The notes: generated by a model from the sequence alone, not told the origin. A stretch of DNA of 14,904 nt from Chloroflexota bacterium (GCA_023434145.1 JAEYTI010000088.1:1-14904), one strand, 5' to 3'. Shown: positions 6,317 through 13,698, counted from the stretch's first letter. Translations and numbers: made by a program.

Positions 6317-9277
6317 CTATGCCCCTTCCTTATTGCCACGTGTCATCAGGCTGCGGATGCCAGAGATGAGGCCACCTGCCAGCACCAATACAATTGCCAA
6401 AACAATACCGATCTGGTAAGACGCCCAGTAACGACTGGCCGGACTATTGGGCTGCCCGGCAAGCCACCCGTACTGCGCACCGCCCATCAAGCCGGACACC
6501 ATGCCGTCGATTTGACCGATGTTGGGCTGGTCCACAACGCTCGTGTATGGGATGAGCATGGGTGCGGCTTGCGCGCTGGCAATCATGAACATTGGCACTT
6601 CGCGTGCCTGCGGCCACACCTGTTCCACCCAAGACCGCCCGGTCTCGGCACTGTCGGTCAGAATTATCACCTGGCTGAAATCCTGGAAGCGGCCAATGCT
6701 GGAGAGGAATGTCTCTTGCCAGGCATCTTCACCAGTTACGGTGGCCGGGGCCGCAAACTGCGGCTGGCGAACGAACTCGAGCAGCGAGATGGTTCCGCCG
6801 GGCAAATAGCCCAGGTTGACCGTGCGATCGTCCACACTGTAGGCTACCGTTCCGGCGGCCACTTCACGCAGCAGCCGGTCGGCCATGGCTGGCCCGCTGG
6901 GTGAGGTAGAAACCACCACAATGCGGGCGTTCTGTTCCATCAGGTGGCTGATCACTGGGGAAGCGGCGGTGCGCATTTCACCAGAGAAGCCCGGTTCGTA
7001 GTCAAAGGCCAGCAGCACAGTGAATTCTTCGCCCGGCTGCGCGCCCTGTTCAATCTGGTTGTACATTTCATCCAGCTCTGGCGGCTGCAGAACGGGCATC
7101 GACAGTGGCTCGAACGGCATGCCCAACATTTGCATCAGGTTTGGCAGCGTGATGACCGCAACCAAAATGAGCGCAATCACGATGCGCATGATGAGGTGCG
7201 GCGCTTGTGAGCGTGCCGGGGGAATCAGCAGCGGCTGGGATTCCTGCGCGATGATGCTGTCGAGCAGCGCCGATTGGTTGCGCTGCTTCTCGGTCGTATG
7301 CAGCTTCAACGAATAGATCGGCGGCTTGCGGTAGCGGAGCAGGTTCTCAGGGATGGGCAGCACGCCGCGCATGCCCGAGAGCGGGCCGGCTTTTTCTGTG
7401 AATTGGTCGGTGTCTTGCGGAACATCACTGCCCGGCATCGCCGATTCAATCGGGCGCATCGCAGCTACCCAGCTAGGCAGCTCGGCGCGGGCCAGATCGT
7501 CCGAAGGTACGCCGATTTCCGAGGTTCCTGCGGTTGCGGCAGGTGTCGCGGCGTCTTCTTCGAGCCAGTCAGGCAGGTCCACGGCAAACGGCTGGTCCGC
7601 CTCGGCTTCCAATTGAGCGTGTTCCTCTGCATCAAGCATCGACGGCACGCCAGCGATCTCTGATTCGGCCTCCGCAGCGCCTTCAGATGCAAAATCACGC
7701 AGCCAGGCGGGGCCATCTTCATCATCAACAAACGAGGCAGGCACGGCGCCAATTGAAGGAACTTCTGGGGTGGCAGCAGTCGCGTCCGTTTCGGCGGCAG
7801 AAGCATCCTCCACAATTTCGGCATCCGCGAGCCAATCTAGTGCCTGGGGCTCTGCTTCGGCAGAAGGCTGCTCGATATCAGCCATCCAGTTTGGCAGGTC
7901 CTCGCTAGAAGCAGCGGCTTCTGGCATCGGTTGGGACGCGGACGGCTCAACCGGTGCTTCGTTCAGCCAGCCTGGCAGATATTCTTCCGGCTGCGATTGT
8001 TGGTCGGCGGCAGGCGAACTCTGTTCAGCGGAGGCCAGCCAGCCAGGAAGCTGCTCGGCAGGCTCTTCTGCCTGCGCCTGTGGTTCCTGCGGCTGCTCGC
8101 CTTCTAAACTTGCCAGCCAGCTCGACAGGTCACCCGTAGTTCCCATCGGTACGGAAGGTTCTGGGCTGCTCTGGATGGGCTCTGCTCCGCTCAACCAATC
8201 GGGCAGGGCTTCGCCTGTACCGCTCTCGGCTGGCGCGGAATAGTCTGTTCCTTCCTCGCCAGGGGTACCAACCTGTGCTTCGCCGCCTTCTAAACCGCTG
8301 AGAAAGCCCGTCAGACCGAAACCGGCGAGAGAATCTTGCGCGTCTGGCGCCGGTTCAGAGGGTTGAGCTTCTCCGGTCCCCATGCTATCCAAGAAACCGG
8401 TAAGGCCAAAACCGCCTAACTCTGTTTCAGCGGCAGGCGGCGGTTCGATTGATCGTTCTTCGCCACCCTCCAAATTGCTAAAAAAGCCCGTCAGGCCAAG
8501 ACCGCTTAGTTCATCCGCCGGGCCAGCCGGTTCCGCCGCAGGCGTTTCGCTCTCCTGCGTGGCGTCGGGGCTCCAGCTCGAAAAGGCGCTCATCCAATCA
8601 TCAGCGGCGGGCTGCTCGGCGGTGCTTTCCTGGTCAAATGCCGGAGTTTCGCCACCCTGTTCCGCAAGCTGCCCCTGGTTGAGCCAGTCCATACCGGGAT
8701 CGGATGCGCCACTGCCGGTGGAAAAATCCGCTGTTGATGAAAAATCGGGCGCATTGGTGGATTCAGAACTACCAGCGTCCGCGTTCTGCAAGCGTGCAAG
8801 CCAGTCATCGCCAGCATCACCCGGCGTATCAGACGCATCAGAAGCATCAGCGTCGTCCGATCCCATCTCCCAAGCCGGTACCTGCGCGCTGCCAGTTTCC
8901 TGCTGGCCGAGCCAATCGGGTACGTCAGAGGATTGCGCTTCTTCCTGTGCGCCAAATAGCTCTTCCGGCCCACTCGTCTCGGCGCCGCCTTCTGTCTGCG
9001 CTCTTCCACGGATGCGAGCCAGCCAATCGGGCAAATCAGCATCCTGGTTTGCCTCAGTGCCAGGGGCAGAGGCTTCTGAACCGCCAGTGGAGTCTGCGGA
9101 TTCGCTGCCACGCAGCCCACTCAACCAATCTGGTTCGTCATCTTGCGGGCGGCTCGCCGGGCTTTGAGGCGCGGATTCCCCCGGCACGAGCGGTTTCAGG
9201 CGCGCGCCACAGAAAGCGCACGCCTGCGCGTCGGGCGCGTTCACTTTACTGCACATGGGACAACGGATATTTGCCAT
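6317..9277 (-). CDS. Zinc-ribbon membrane protein with Trp-Leu motif array
   Basis: A 986-residue protein. Residues 1-30 form a zinc ribbon with two Cys pairs (CPMC at 6-9, CAFC at 20-23). Residues 31-625 are acidic, Ala/Glu/Ser/Pro-rich and probably disordered. They carry about 15 short motifs of the type LPDWL (Trp at 51, 85, 122, 159, 198, 228, 361, 387, 413, 437, 464, 482, 525, 571 and 603) and three near-copies of a GLTGF unit at 261, 291 and 321. A basic stretch at 640-690 precedes a TM span at about 694-714. An extracytoplasmic alpha/beta domain (about 715-950, with TVLLAFDYEP and ARIVVVSTSP) and a final TM span at about 955-975 follow. The start ATG 9277 puts the zinc ribbon at the N-terminus; the in-frame extension to 9433 would run through the upstream gene. 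It looks like a multivalent scaffold linking cytoplasm and envelope. The function is unknown. Confidence 0.82.
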   Translation of the reverse strand: MANIRCPMCSKVNAPDAQACAFCGARLKPLVPGESAPQSPASRPQDDEPDWLSGLRGSESADSTGGSEASAPGTEANQDADLPDWLARIRGRAQTEGGAETSGPEELFGAQEEAQSSDVPDWLGQQETGSAQVPAWEMGSDDADASDASDTPGDAGDDWLARLQNADAGSSESTNAPDFSSTADFSTGSGASDPGMDWLNQGQLAEQGGETPAFDQESTAEQPAADDWMSAFSSWSPDATQESETPAAEPAGPADELSGLGLTGFFSNLEGGEERSIEPPPAAETELGGFGLTGFLDSMGTGEAQPSEPAPDAQDSLAGFGLTGFLSGLEGGEAQVGTPGEEGTDYSAPAESGTGEALPDWLSGAEPIQSSPEPSVPMGTTGDLSSWLASLEGEQPQEPQAQAEEPAEQLPGWLASAEQSSPAADQQSQPEEYLPGWLNEAPVEPSASQPMPEAAASSEDLPNWMADIEQPSAEAEPQALDWLADAEIVEDASAAETDATAATPEVPSIGAVPASFVDDEDGPAWLRDFASEGAAEAESEIAGVPSMLDAEEHAQLEAEADQPFAVDLPDWLEEDAATPAATAGTSEIGVPSDDLARAELPSWVAAMRPIESAMPGSDVPQDTDQFTEKAGPLSGMRGVLPIPENLLRYRKPPIYSLKLHTTEKQRNQSALLDSIIAQESQPLLIPPARSQAPHLIMRIVIALILVAVITLPNLMQMLGMPFEPLSMPVLQPPELDEMYNQIEQGAQPGEEFTVLLAFDYEPGFSGEMRTAASPVISHLMEQNARIVVVSTSPSGPAMADRLLREVAAGTVAYSVDDRTVNLGYLPGGTISLLEFVRQPQFAAPATVTGEDAWQETFLSSIGRFQDFSQVIILTDSAETGRSWVEQVWPQAREVPMFMIASAQAAPMLIPYTSVVDQPNIGQIDGMVSGLMGGAQYGWLAGQPNSPASRYWASYQIGIVLAIVLVLAGGLISGIRSLMTRGNKEGA

Positions 9278-9281
9278 CGGC

Positions 9282-9914
9282 CTATCCACTATAGGGGCGG
9301 TCTGCGCCGAATATGATGCGCAAGCCGGCCATAATACTTCCGAGGGCGATTCCCAGCAGGATACCCCGACCACCGGCGACCGGCAGCGACTGAAGCACCG
9401 CAAGCGCCACGTCCATCGAACGAATACTGGCAAGCAAACCGCTGTTGACCAGCAAGAACACTAGCACGCTGACGACAAACACGACGGGCAGGATCCCCTT
9501 GCGCCGCTGGAACAGGCGGAAACATGCCAGGGTGAGCACGACCGCCACGGCAGCCATCAGGCTGGCCTCAACCGGAACCTGCACAGCATTGACGATATTG
9601 AGGAAAAATAATTTCTCCTCTGCCCCACCGAGACCATAGTAGTAAAACCCAAACACCAGCGTGGCAAAAAAGCCCACCAGGGCGAAGATGCTGTAACGAT
9701 CGGGGCTGCGGCGGGCGCGCATTTTGCGCCAGTGTGCTCCGAGCAAACCCAAAATTGCCACCAGGGTGGCAAAGGCCGCCAGGATCACCGCACCGTTTAC
9801 AATCCACGTGCGCAAAACGACCAACCAGGGCACAAAATCGACCGGGATGATATATCCCAACAGGACAACAACTCCAAAACCAATGGCAAGGGCAGCAGCG
9901 ACTGGCGATCTCAT
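9282..9914 (-). CDS. Polytopic membrane protein
   Basis: A 210-residue hydrophobic protein with about six membrane segments (roughly 5-23, 29-60, 76-94, 112-134, 142-163, 182-202). A basic loop at 62-73 (HWRKMRARRSPDR) and a second at 133-139 (RLFQRRK) suggest cytoplasmic loops. No motif identifies a family. The start overlaps the stop of the preceding gene in an ATGA arrangement at 9911-9914, and the zinc-ribbon gene begins 4 bases after its stop. This tight packing argues that it forms a complex with both neighbours. Confidence 0.78.
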   Translation of the reverse strand: MRSPVAAALAIGFGVVVLLGYIIPVDFVPWLVVLRTWIVNGAVILAAFATLVAILGLLGAHWRKMRARRSPDRYSIFALVGFFATLVFGFYYYGLGGAEEKLFFLNIVNAVQVPVEASLMAAVAVVLTLACFRLFQRRKGILPVVFVVSVLVFLLVNSGLLASIRSMDVALAVLQSLPVAGGRGILLGIALGSIMAGLRIIFGADRPYSG

Positions 9915-10663
9915 AGGATTCCGAGGATGGATAACACGGCTCCGCCCACAAGAGCGGCGATAACGACCCAGCGCAAGATATCCTGCGCGCGGATGCCGCC
10001 CAGGTGCATGCCACCGGCTTGCAAGTAGGCGGGAAGCGCGAATAGCTCTTCGCCAATCAGCGGCTCGCGGGCTGTAGCATACAGCACTGCCTGCCCAGAG
10101 AACGAATCACTCGCAGCCAGGGTAAAGGCATCCTGGCGCTCGGCGCCTTCAGTCAGCAGAGCCACTTCCGGGCCAAATGTGCCGACCAGTACGTTGGTTG
10201 AAACACGCTCATCGTGGATCACAGGCAGGGTGCCAACCACGTACGAAAAGGGCGTGGGGCCGGCAAGGCGTGATTGGAGCGGATCGTACAGCTCTGGCAC
10301 ATTCGAAATGCGGTAGGCCGCGCGCAGAGTATCCTGGCTGAGAATTGCCAGGGTGCCGTCGCCGCTGGTCGCTACCGGCGGGCGGTCACTCACCGTGCCA
10401 AGCATGCCGATTCTTTCCAGCGTGCTCAACGCCACCAGTGAAGCCCCCGCGTTCATGCTAATGATGCTGGATTTACCAAGCGATACGTGCAGCCGCGTAC
10501 CATCTTCCACTGCCAGGCCGGTTGCCCGGCGCAGGCGCTGCATGGCGCGGATGGGGCGCAGCACTACGCGCGAACGGGCACTCTGCGGCAGGGAGAAAAA
10601 GAACATAAGGCCTGCCGCCAGCAGAACAAGCACTAACCCTAATACGGATTCCAGCCAGTTCAC
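9911..10663 (-). CDS. Two-TM protein with central soluble domain, possibly DUF6754-like
   Basis: A 250-residue protein with a hydrophobic N-terminal span (about 6-24), a basic stretch (29-47, SARSRVVLRPIRAMQRLRR), a soluble domain at about 50-225 and a C-terminal span (about 230-249). The basic stretch after the first span suggests the domain is on the cytoplasmic side, though the prediction is not firm. The middle contains HVSLGKSSI (59-67), followed by a Gly/Ala/Ser-rich region and FGPEVALLTEGA (163-174). I associate this layout with DUF6754-type proteins of unknown function, with limited certainty. It shares ATGA overlaps with both neighbours (10660-10663 and 9911-9914), the tightest part of the operon. 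Confidence 0.7.
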   Translation of the reverse strand: MNWLESVLGLVLVLLAAGLMFFFSLPQSARSRVVLRPIRAMQRLRRATGLAVEDGTRLHVSLGKSSIISMNAGASLVALSTLERIGMLGTVSDRPPVATSGDGTLAILSQDTLRAAYRISNVPELYDPLQSRLAGPTPFSYVVGTLPVIHDERVSTNVLVGTFGPEVALLTEGAERQDAFTLAASDSFSGQAVLYATAREPLIGEELFALPAYLQAGGMHLGGIRAQDILRWVVIAALVGGAVLSILGIL

Positions 10664-10911
10664 CCGGGTGTCTCCTCTCGTAAGAAGGCTGCAAAAGAAC
10701 TGCGCTCTTCTGGGTCTTCAAACATCGCAACGAGCGCTTCCATGCGCTGCGTGGAACTGCCGCCGGCAAATGGCTGCCCGGCATACAGCAGTTGGGCCAT
10801 GAAGATACTCAACGGCCCGGCTGCTTCAAGAAATGCTGCTGCCATTTCCGTCAATCCGAAACGATGCAAGAATTTAGCCCATTCTGACCAGAAAGAACGC
10901 ACTTTCTGCAT
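10660..10911 (-). CDS. Small protein, first gene of the GlmL-like operon
   Basis: An 83-residue protein with an amphipathic, mostly helical look: an aromatic N-terminus (FWSEWAKFLHRFG at 7-19), an Ala-rich middle (24-45) and an acidic C-terminal helix (MFEDPEERSSFAAFLREE at 63-80). There is no clear membrane span and no recognised domain. A TATACT element is placed so that transcription starts on its ATG, making it the probable leaderless first cistron of the eight-gene operon. Its stop overlaps the next start by four bases. It may be a small regulatory or assembly subunit; that is a guess from position only. Confidence 0.65.
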   Translation of the reverse strand: MQKVRSFWSEWAKFLHRFGLTEMAAAFLEAAGPLSIFMAQLLYAGQPFAGGSSTQRMEALVAMFEDPEERSSFAAFLREETPG

Positions 10912-10917
10912 AGGATC

Positions 10918-10923
10918 AGTATA
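10918..10923 (-). promoter_or_regulatory. Extended -10 promoter of the GlmL-like operon
   Basis: On the minus strand TATACT occupies 10923 to 10918 and is preceded by TGC, giving an extended -10 (TGn). The expected transcription start is base 10911, exactly the A of the first ATG, so the operon mRNA would be leaderless. No convincing -35 is seen at 16-18 bases, as is common with extended -10 promoters. No Shine-Dalgarno is present before this ATG. Confidence 0.5.
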
Positions 10924-11056
10924 GCATAGATTTCAATAGGGGTATATTCTGAATAGATTCCTGGTTTTATCTTCCAACTTACAGGTTTATTAAGTGGCGT
11001 ATCCTCATTCATTGTGTATGGGGCCGGCGAGAAAGGTGCCGGCAGGGCTTTTGCTG

Positions 11057-11887
11057 CTACCGTTCCAGTGGAGCAGGCTGCTTACCATCAATATCGCGGA
11101 TGCCGTAGGCAATTGCCACCTCCGCCGCGACGAGCACCTGCCCGGATTTCTCCATGATATTGGGATCGATCGCCAATCCCGCAACCACCCTGCCGAGGAA
11201 CTGTGGCGACTCGGAGTTCGAGAGGTCAAAAAAGTCTGCTGCTTTCAACACGCTTTCGGTGCGCACCAGCCCCGGATACAGCGAAACTGCCGCCACGTTA
11301 TACGGGCGCAGATCGTGCGCCATGGTGGCAGCCATACGGTTATCCGCCGACTTCGCAACCCCGTACATCACGCCCTGGTCATCCTTGGCGGCGGCGAAGA
11401 ACGAGATATTGACGATCAGCCCGGCCCCCTGCGCCACCATCAGCGGGGCAGCCAGCACGCTGCAAACGTAGTGCGCCCGCACCCCGGCGTCGAACATCTT
11501 ATCCCAGCGCGCAATGGGCTGTGTCCAGAACTCCTTTTCTTCCCAGAACGCTGTGCCGTCGTTGAAGTGCTCGTACCCACCCCACACGTTGTTGACCAGA
11601 ATATCCAGCCGCCCCTGCTCCGCTCGGATGCGATCGAAGACGGCCTCCGTCTCCGCGTCCGAGGTGTGATCGCAGCGCACGGCAATGCCTTGACCGCCTA
11701 GCTGTGTCACTTCCTCCGCCGTCTGCTGGATCGTGCCGGGCAGCGCGACAGCAGCCTTGCCCTCTTCCACCGTGCGCCCGGTGATGTAGACCGTCGCACC
11801 TGCTTCTCCCAGCCCCAGCGCAATCCCCTTGCCGACTCCGCGGCTCGCGCCGGTAACCAGCGCCACTTTACCACTTAATGGTTTCAT
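11057..11887 (-). CDS. DHRS1-like short-chain dehydrogenase/reductase
   Basis: A 276-residue classical SDR that closely follows the pattern of the DHRS1 subfamily. The Rossmann motif TGASRGVG is at 12-19, the acidic CD is at 72-73, and NNVW (99-102) replaces the usual NNAG. The catalytic residues are Ser162 (NISFF), Tyr175 and Lys179 (YGVAK). Further DHRS1-like traits are GATVYITGR (30-38), WDKMFDAGVRAHYVCSV, LYPGLVRTE (203-211) and the ending YGIRDIDGKQP. It should catalyse NAD(P)H-dependent carbonyl reduction in the cytoplasm; the substrate is unknown. It begins directly after the PIG-L stop codon and has a strong AGGAGGT ribosome binding site, so the two form an operon. Confidence 0.9.
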   Translation of the reverse strand: MKPLSGKVALVTGASRGVGKGIALGLGEAGATVYITGRTVEEGKAAVALPGTIQQTAEEVTQLGGQGIAVRCDHTSDAETEAVFDRIRAEQGRLDILVNNVWGGYEHFNDGTAFWEEKEFWTQPIARWDKMFDAGVRAHYVCSVLAAPLMVAQGAGLIVNISFFAAAKDDQGVMYGVAKSADNRMAATMAHDLRPYNVAAVSLYPGLVRTESVLKAADFFDLSNSESPQFLGRVVAGLAIDPNIMEKSGQVLVAAEVAIAYGIRDIDGKQPAPLER

Positions 11888-12667
11888 TCAAACACCTCCT
11901 GTGCCGGTTAAATCACTCTGCCAGAGACAGGTTCCCCCGCCAGCCTGCCAGTACTGCTTAATGGCAGAACGCATCTCTTTGTGACCGCCCCAGAAGGTGC
12001 TGATCTGTGATTGGTAACAGGCGATGGCATCCTGCCAGGCTCTTAATCCTTCATCCGTAACGGTGAAACACGCTTTGCTCCAACCCGTGCCCAACTTGCC
12101 ATGCATTTCGCCACCCGAGTGCACGGCATACGGATAATCCGCGTAGTACCACAAGGAAACAGGCTTGCTGCTTGCCGCCCGTTCTGCCGCCCTGCGCACC
12201 AACGAATGATCCACGTGATTGCCCAGCCTCATCGGGCTGACCAGCCGGTCGCCATCCCGCAAGCCCTCCGCCAGCCAATCCGCCAGGCGCTCCATCACCG
12301 GGGTTTCTTGCGGGTGGAACGGCTGCCACAGGTCATCCTCACCGTTCACCAGCCATGAGCCATCGGGCAAGCGGCGGTAGATGCAGTCGGGTAGGTCCCA
12401 AAAGCGCATCCGCGCGCCCAGCCGCCGCCCAGCCGCCTCGTCCTCGCGCCGGCGCTCTTCCACAGCCTGAGCCGACGCATCCGCGCCTGTCTGCCAGCGT
12501 TCGTGCAGCGAGCGGGCGAAGGGTGAAAGGGCCTCTTCTGCCGGAATTGCCCCCGCGCCGATGGTCCAGATCTCTACCGGCTCGTCCGCCTGCACCTGCT
12601 CCCATACCAGCCCGCCGCACGAGAGTGCAATATCATCAAAATGTGGGGAAAGATAAATCCAGCGCAT
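11888..12667 (-). CDS. PIG-L family deacetylase
   Basis: A 259-residue zinc-dependent deacetylase of the PIG-L/LmbE superfamily, whose members remove N-acetyl groups from GlcNAc-type sugars such as mycothiol or bacillithiol precursors and lipid-linked glycans. The hallmark PHFDD is at 8-12 (the AHPDD-type motif, with His9, Asp11 and Asp12), and the second metal site GNHVDH is at 149-154. A YADYPY motif at 175-180 fits a subfamily seen in Chloroflexota and other soil bacteria. The start ATG 12667 places PHFDD at the family's usual distance from the N-terminus; an in-frame TTG at 12757 would add 30 low-quality residues. It is cytoplasmic, with no signal peptide. The substrate cannot be told from the sequence. 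Confidence 0.88.
   Translation of the reverse strand: MRWIYLSPHFDDIALSCGGLVWEQVQADEPVEIWTIGAGAIPAEEALSPFARSLHERWQTGADASAQAVEERRREDEAAGRRLGARMRFWDLPDCIYRRLPDGSWLVNGEDDLWQPFHPQETPVMERLADWLAEGLRDGDRLVSPMRLGNHVDHSLVRRAAERAASSKPVSLWYYADYPYAVHSGGEMHGKLGTGWSKACFTVTDEGLRAWQDAIACYQSQISTFWGGHKEMRSAIKQYWQAGGGTCLWQSDLTGTGGV
11894..11900 (-). promoter_or_regulatory. Strong Shine-Dalgarno of the SDR gene
   Basis: The minus strand reads AGGAGGT ending 6 bases before the ATG at 11887, a near-perfect anti-16S match. It lies within the last codons of the PIG-L gene and explains efficient translation of the second cistron despite the missing intergenic gap. Confidence 0.7.
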
Positions 12668-12674
12668 ATCTTTA

Positions 12675-12703
12675 GTTCTATCAAAGGACGAAAAAACTGG
12701 CAA
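12675..12703 (-). promoter_or_regulatory. Promoter of the PIG-L/SDR operon
   Basis: On the minus strand TTGCCA (12703 to 12698) is followed after 17 bases by TAGAAC (12680 to 12675). The predicted start lies one base before the ATG at 12667, again an essentially leaderless arrangement. The -10 is a weak match (four of six), but the -35 and the spacing are good. Confidence 0.42.
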
Positions 12704-12826
12704 GTAAACTGGGGTTTTCGAAAAGGGAATTTCATTTTTCTTCAAGCACGGTGACAAGTGATTAAAGAAAAGTAAAAAATGATCGATCCGCGCCTTATAT
12801 TGATACGTTCTTCACACAATCTCGAG

Positions 12827-12832
12827 TACAAT
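12827..12832 (+). promoter_or_regulatory. Candidate -10 of the SHOCT-like gene
   Basis: TACAAT lies in an AT-rich divergent region. It would start transcription near 12839, giving a leader of about 40 bases with a GGGA ribosome binding site at about 12870-12873. No -35 is found at ideal spacing; TTGATA at 12800-12805 is 21 bases away, too far. Confidence 0.35.
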
Positions 12833-12878
12833 ACCCTTAAGCCGCAAAAACAGAGCGGCGAGATAGAAAGGGACTGGA

Positions 12879-13286
12879 ATGGCGACTTCGGAAGAGCGAA
12901 TGCGGGTGCTTAGAATGGTGCAGGAGGGCAAAATCACCGCACAGCAGGGCGTGCAGTTGCTGGATGCCCTGGATGCCGGACAGCGCCGCACGCCCAGCAA
13001 GGGCGCGGCAGGCCTTCCCCCTCACACCCTACCCGCCGTCCCGGGCGGCGGGCGCTGGTTTCGCGTCATGGTTACCGACACCAACACCGGCAAGACTCGC
13101 GTAAACGTGCGCCTGCCAGTGAGCCTTGTAAGCGCCGGGATGAAGATGGGCGCGCGCTTTTCGCCACAGGTAGAAGGGCTCGACGCCGAGCAGTTGATGG
13201 GCTTTCTGAATTCAGGCGCAATCGGCAAGATCGTCGACGTATACGACGAGGATGACGGCGAGCACGTCGAAGTGTTTATTGAGTAA
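12879..13286 (+). CDS. SHOCT-like domain small protein
   Basis: A 135-residue soluble protein. Residues 4-32 (ERMRVLRMVQEGKITAQQGVQLLDAL) match the short helical SHOCT-like segment found at the N-terminus of YvlB/LiaX-type proteins, thought to mediate oligomerisation or protein contact. A Pro/Gly linker (35-58) leads to a beta-alpha domain at 59-135 with FRVMVTDTNTGKTRVNVRLP and VDVYDEDDGEHVEVFIE. That domain resembles the C-terminal region of related hypothetical proteins. The ATG is preceded by a GGGA ribosome binding site. It stands alone, divergent from the PIG-L operon and convergent with the NifU gene. The exact role is unknown; cell-envelope stress relatives suggest regulation, but this is weak. 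Confidence 0.78.
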   Translation: MATSEERMRVLRMVQEGKITAQQGVQLLDALDAGQRRTPSKGAAGLPPHTLPAVPGGGRWFRVMVTDTNTGKTRVNVRLPVSLVSAGMKMGARFSPQVEGLDAEQLMGFLNSGAIGKIVDVYDEDDGEHVEVFIE

Positions 13287-13309
13287 AAAGTAATCACTCA
13301 GCCTGGTAG

Positions 13310-13365
13310 GTTTTCGTGTGTCTGGTGAGGAAGCGATATCGCTTCCTCACCAGACACACGAAAAC
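13310..13365. terminator. 56-base perfect palindrome downstream of the SHOCT gene
   Basis: The symmetry centre lies between 13337 and 13338. All 28 pairs from 13310/13365 inwards match, with no loop bases. The outer arms carry TTTTCG...CGAAAA, so either strand ends in a short T or A run. It begins 24 bases after the plus-strand stop. As RNA the tip must open to about 4 bases, giving a very stable stem of roughly 26 pairs. It could act as a bidirectional terminator or a dsRNA processing site; as DNA it could extrude a cruciform. Confidence 0.65.
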
Positions 13366-13387
13366 TGCCGAGCCGAGCAGTTAAATA

Positions 13388-13421
13388 AAAAAATACCCGG
13401 GCCGCGGCCCGGGTATTTTTT
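13388..13421. terminator. Bidirectional rho-independent terminator
   Basis: A perfect 34-base palindrome centred between 13404 and 13405. A GC-rich core (ACCCGGGCCGCGGCCCGGGT at 13395-13414) is flanked by an A-run on the left and TATTTTTT on the right. This is the standard layout of an intrinsic terminator in both directions. It sits 10 bases beyond the NifU-gene stop and serves the convergent genes on both sides. Confidence 0.9.
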
Positions 13422-13431
13422 ACTCAACAAA

Positions 13432-13698
13432 TTAGAGCTGTCCTTGCGGAATATCCGCTTCAATCTTCTCGATCTCGGGAAAGAACTGGCGCACCGTGCC
13501 TGCTACCCAGCCGTTGAGCGTGGTCATCGATAGCGGGCAGTTCTCGCAGGCGCCGCCCAGGCGCACCTTCAGGCATTTACCGTCAAAGTTCACCAATTCT
13601 ACCGATCCGCCATGATAGGCGCTGATATACGAATCCAGCGTGTCGATCAGGGCTTTCAGACGTTCCTCGGTCGTGAAGTTCAGTTCATTTTCGGTCAT
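13432..13698 (-). CDS. NifU C-terminal domain (Nfu-type) Fe-S protein
   Basis: An 88-residue protein consisting of a single NifU-like C-terminal domain, as in NfuA, NFU1 and small Nfu proteins. The motif GACENCPLS (49-57) supplies Cys51 and Cys54, which in this family bind a 4Fe-4S cluster at a dimer interface for delivery to apoproteins. The length is typical of a stand-alone Nfu. The start ATG 13698 has GAGGAGGAG eight bases upstream; the longer in-frame reading to 13869 lies inside the neighbouring gene in another frame. It overlaps the CNBD gene by 14 bases, so the two are co-translated. It acts in the cytoplasm in Fe-S cluster maturation. Confidence 0.9.
   Translation of the reverse strand: MTENELNFTTEERLKALIDTLDSYISAYHGGSVELVNFDGKCLKVRLGGACENCPLSMTTLNGWVAGTVRQFFPEIEKIEADIPQGQL

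Noticed and set aside
8382..9167. Long Ser/Ala-rich plus-strand frame
   Set aside because: It is the antisense shadow of the repetitive acidic region of the zinc-ribbon gene; no promoter or ribosome binding site.
9278..9433. In-frame 52-residue N-terminal extension of the zinc-ribbon protein
   Set aside because: It lies wholly inside the upstream membrane-protein gene in another frame, and the zinc ribbon starts naturally at ATG 9277.
11023..11043. GCCGGC...GCCGGC hairpin after the SDR stop as a terminator
   Set aside because: Only six pairs with a nine-base loop and no T-run on the minus-strand exit.
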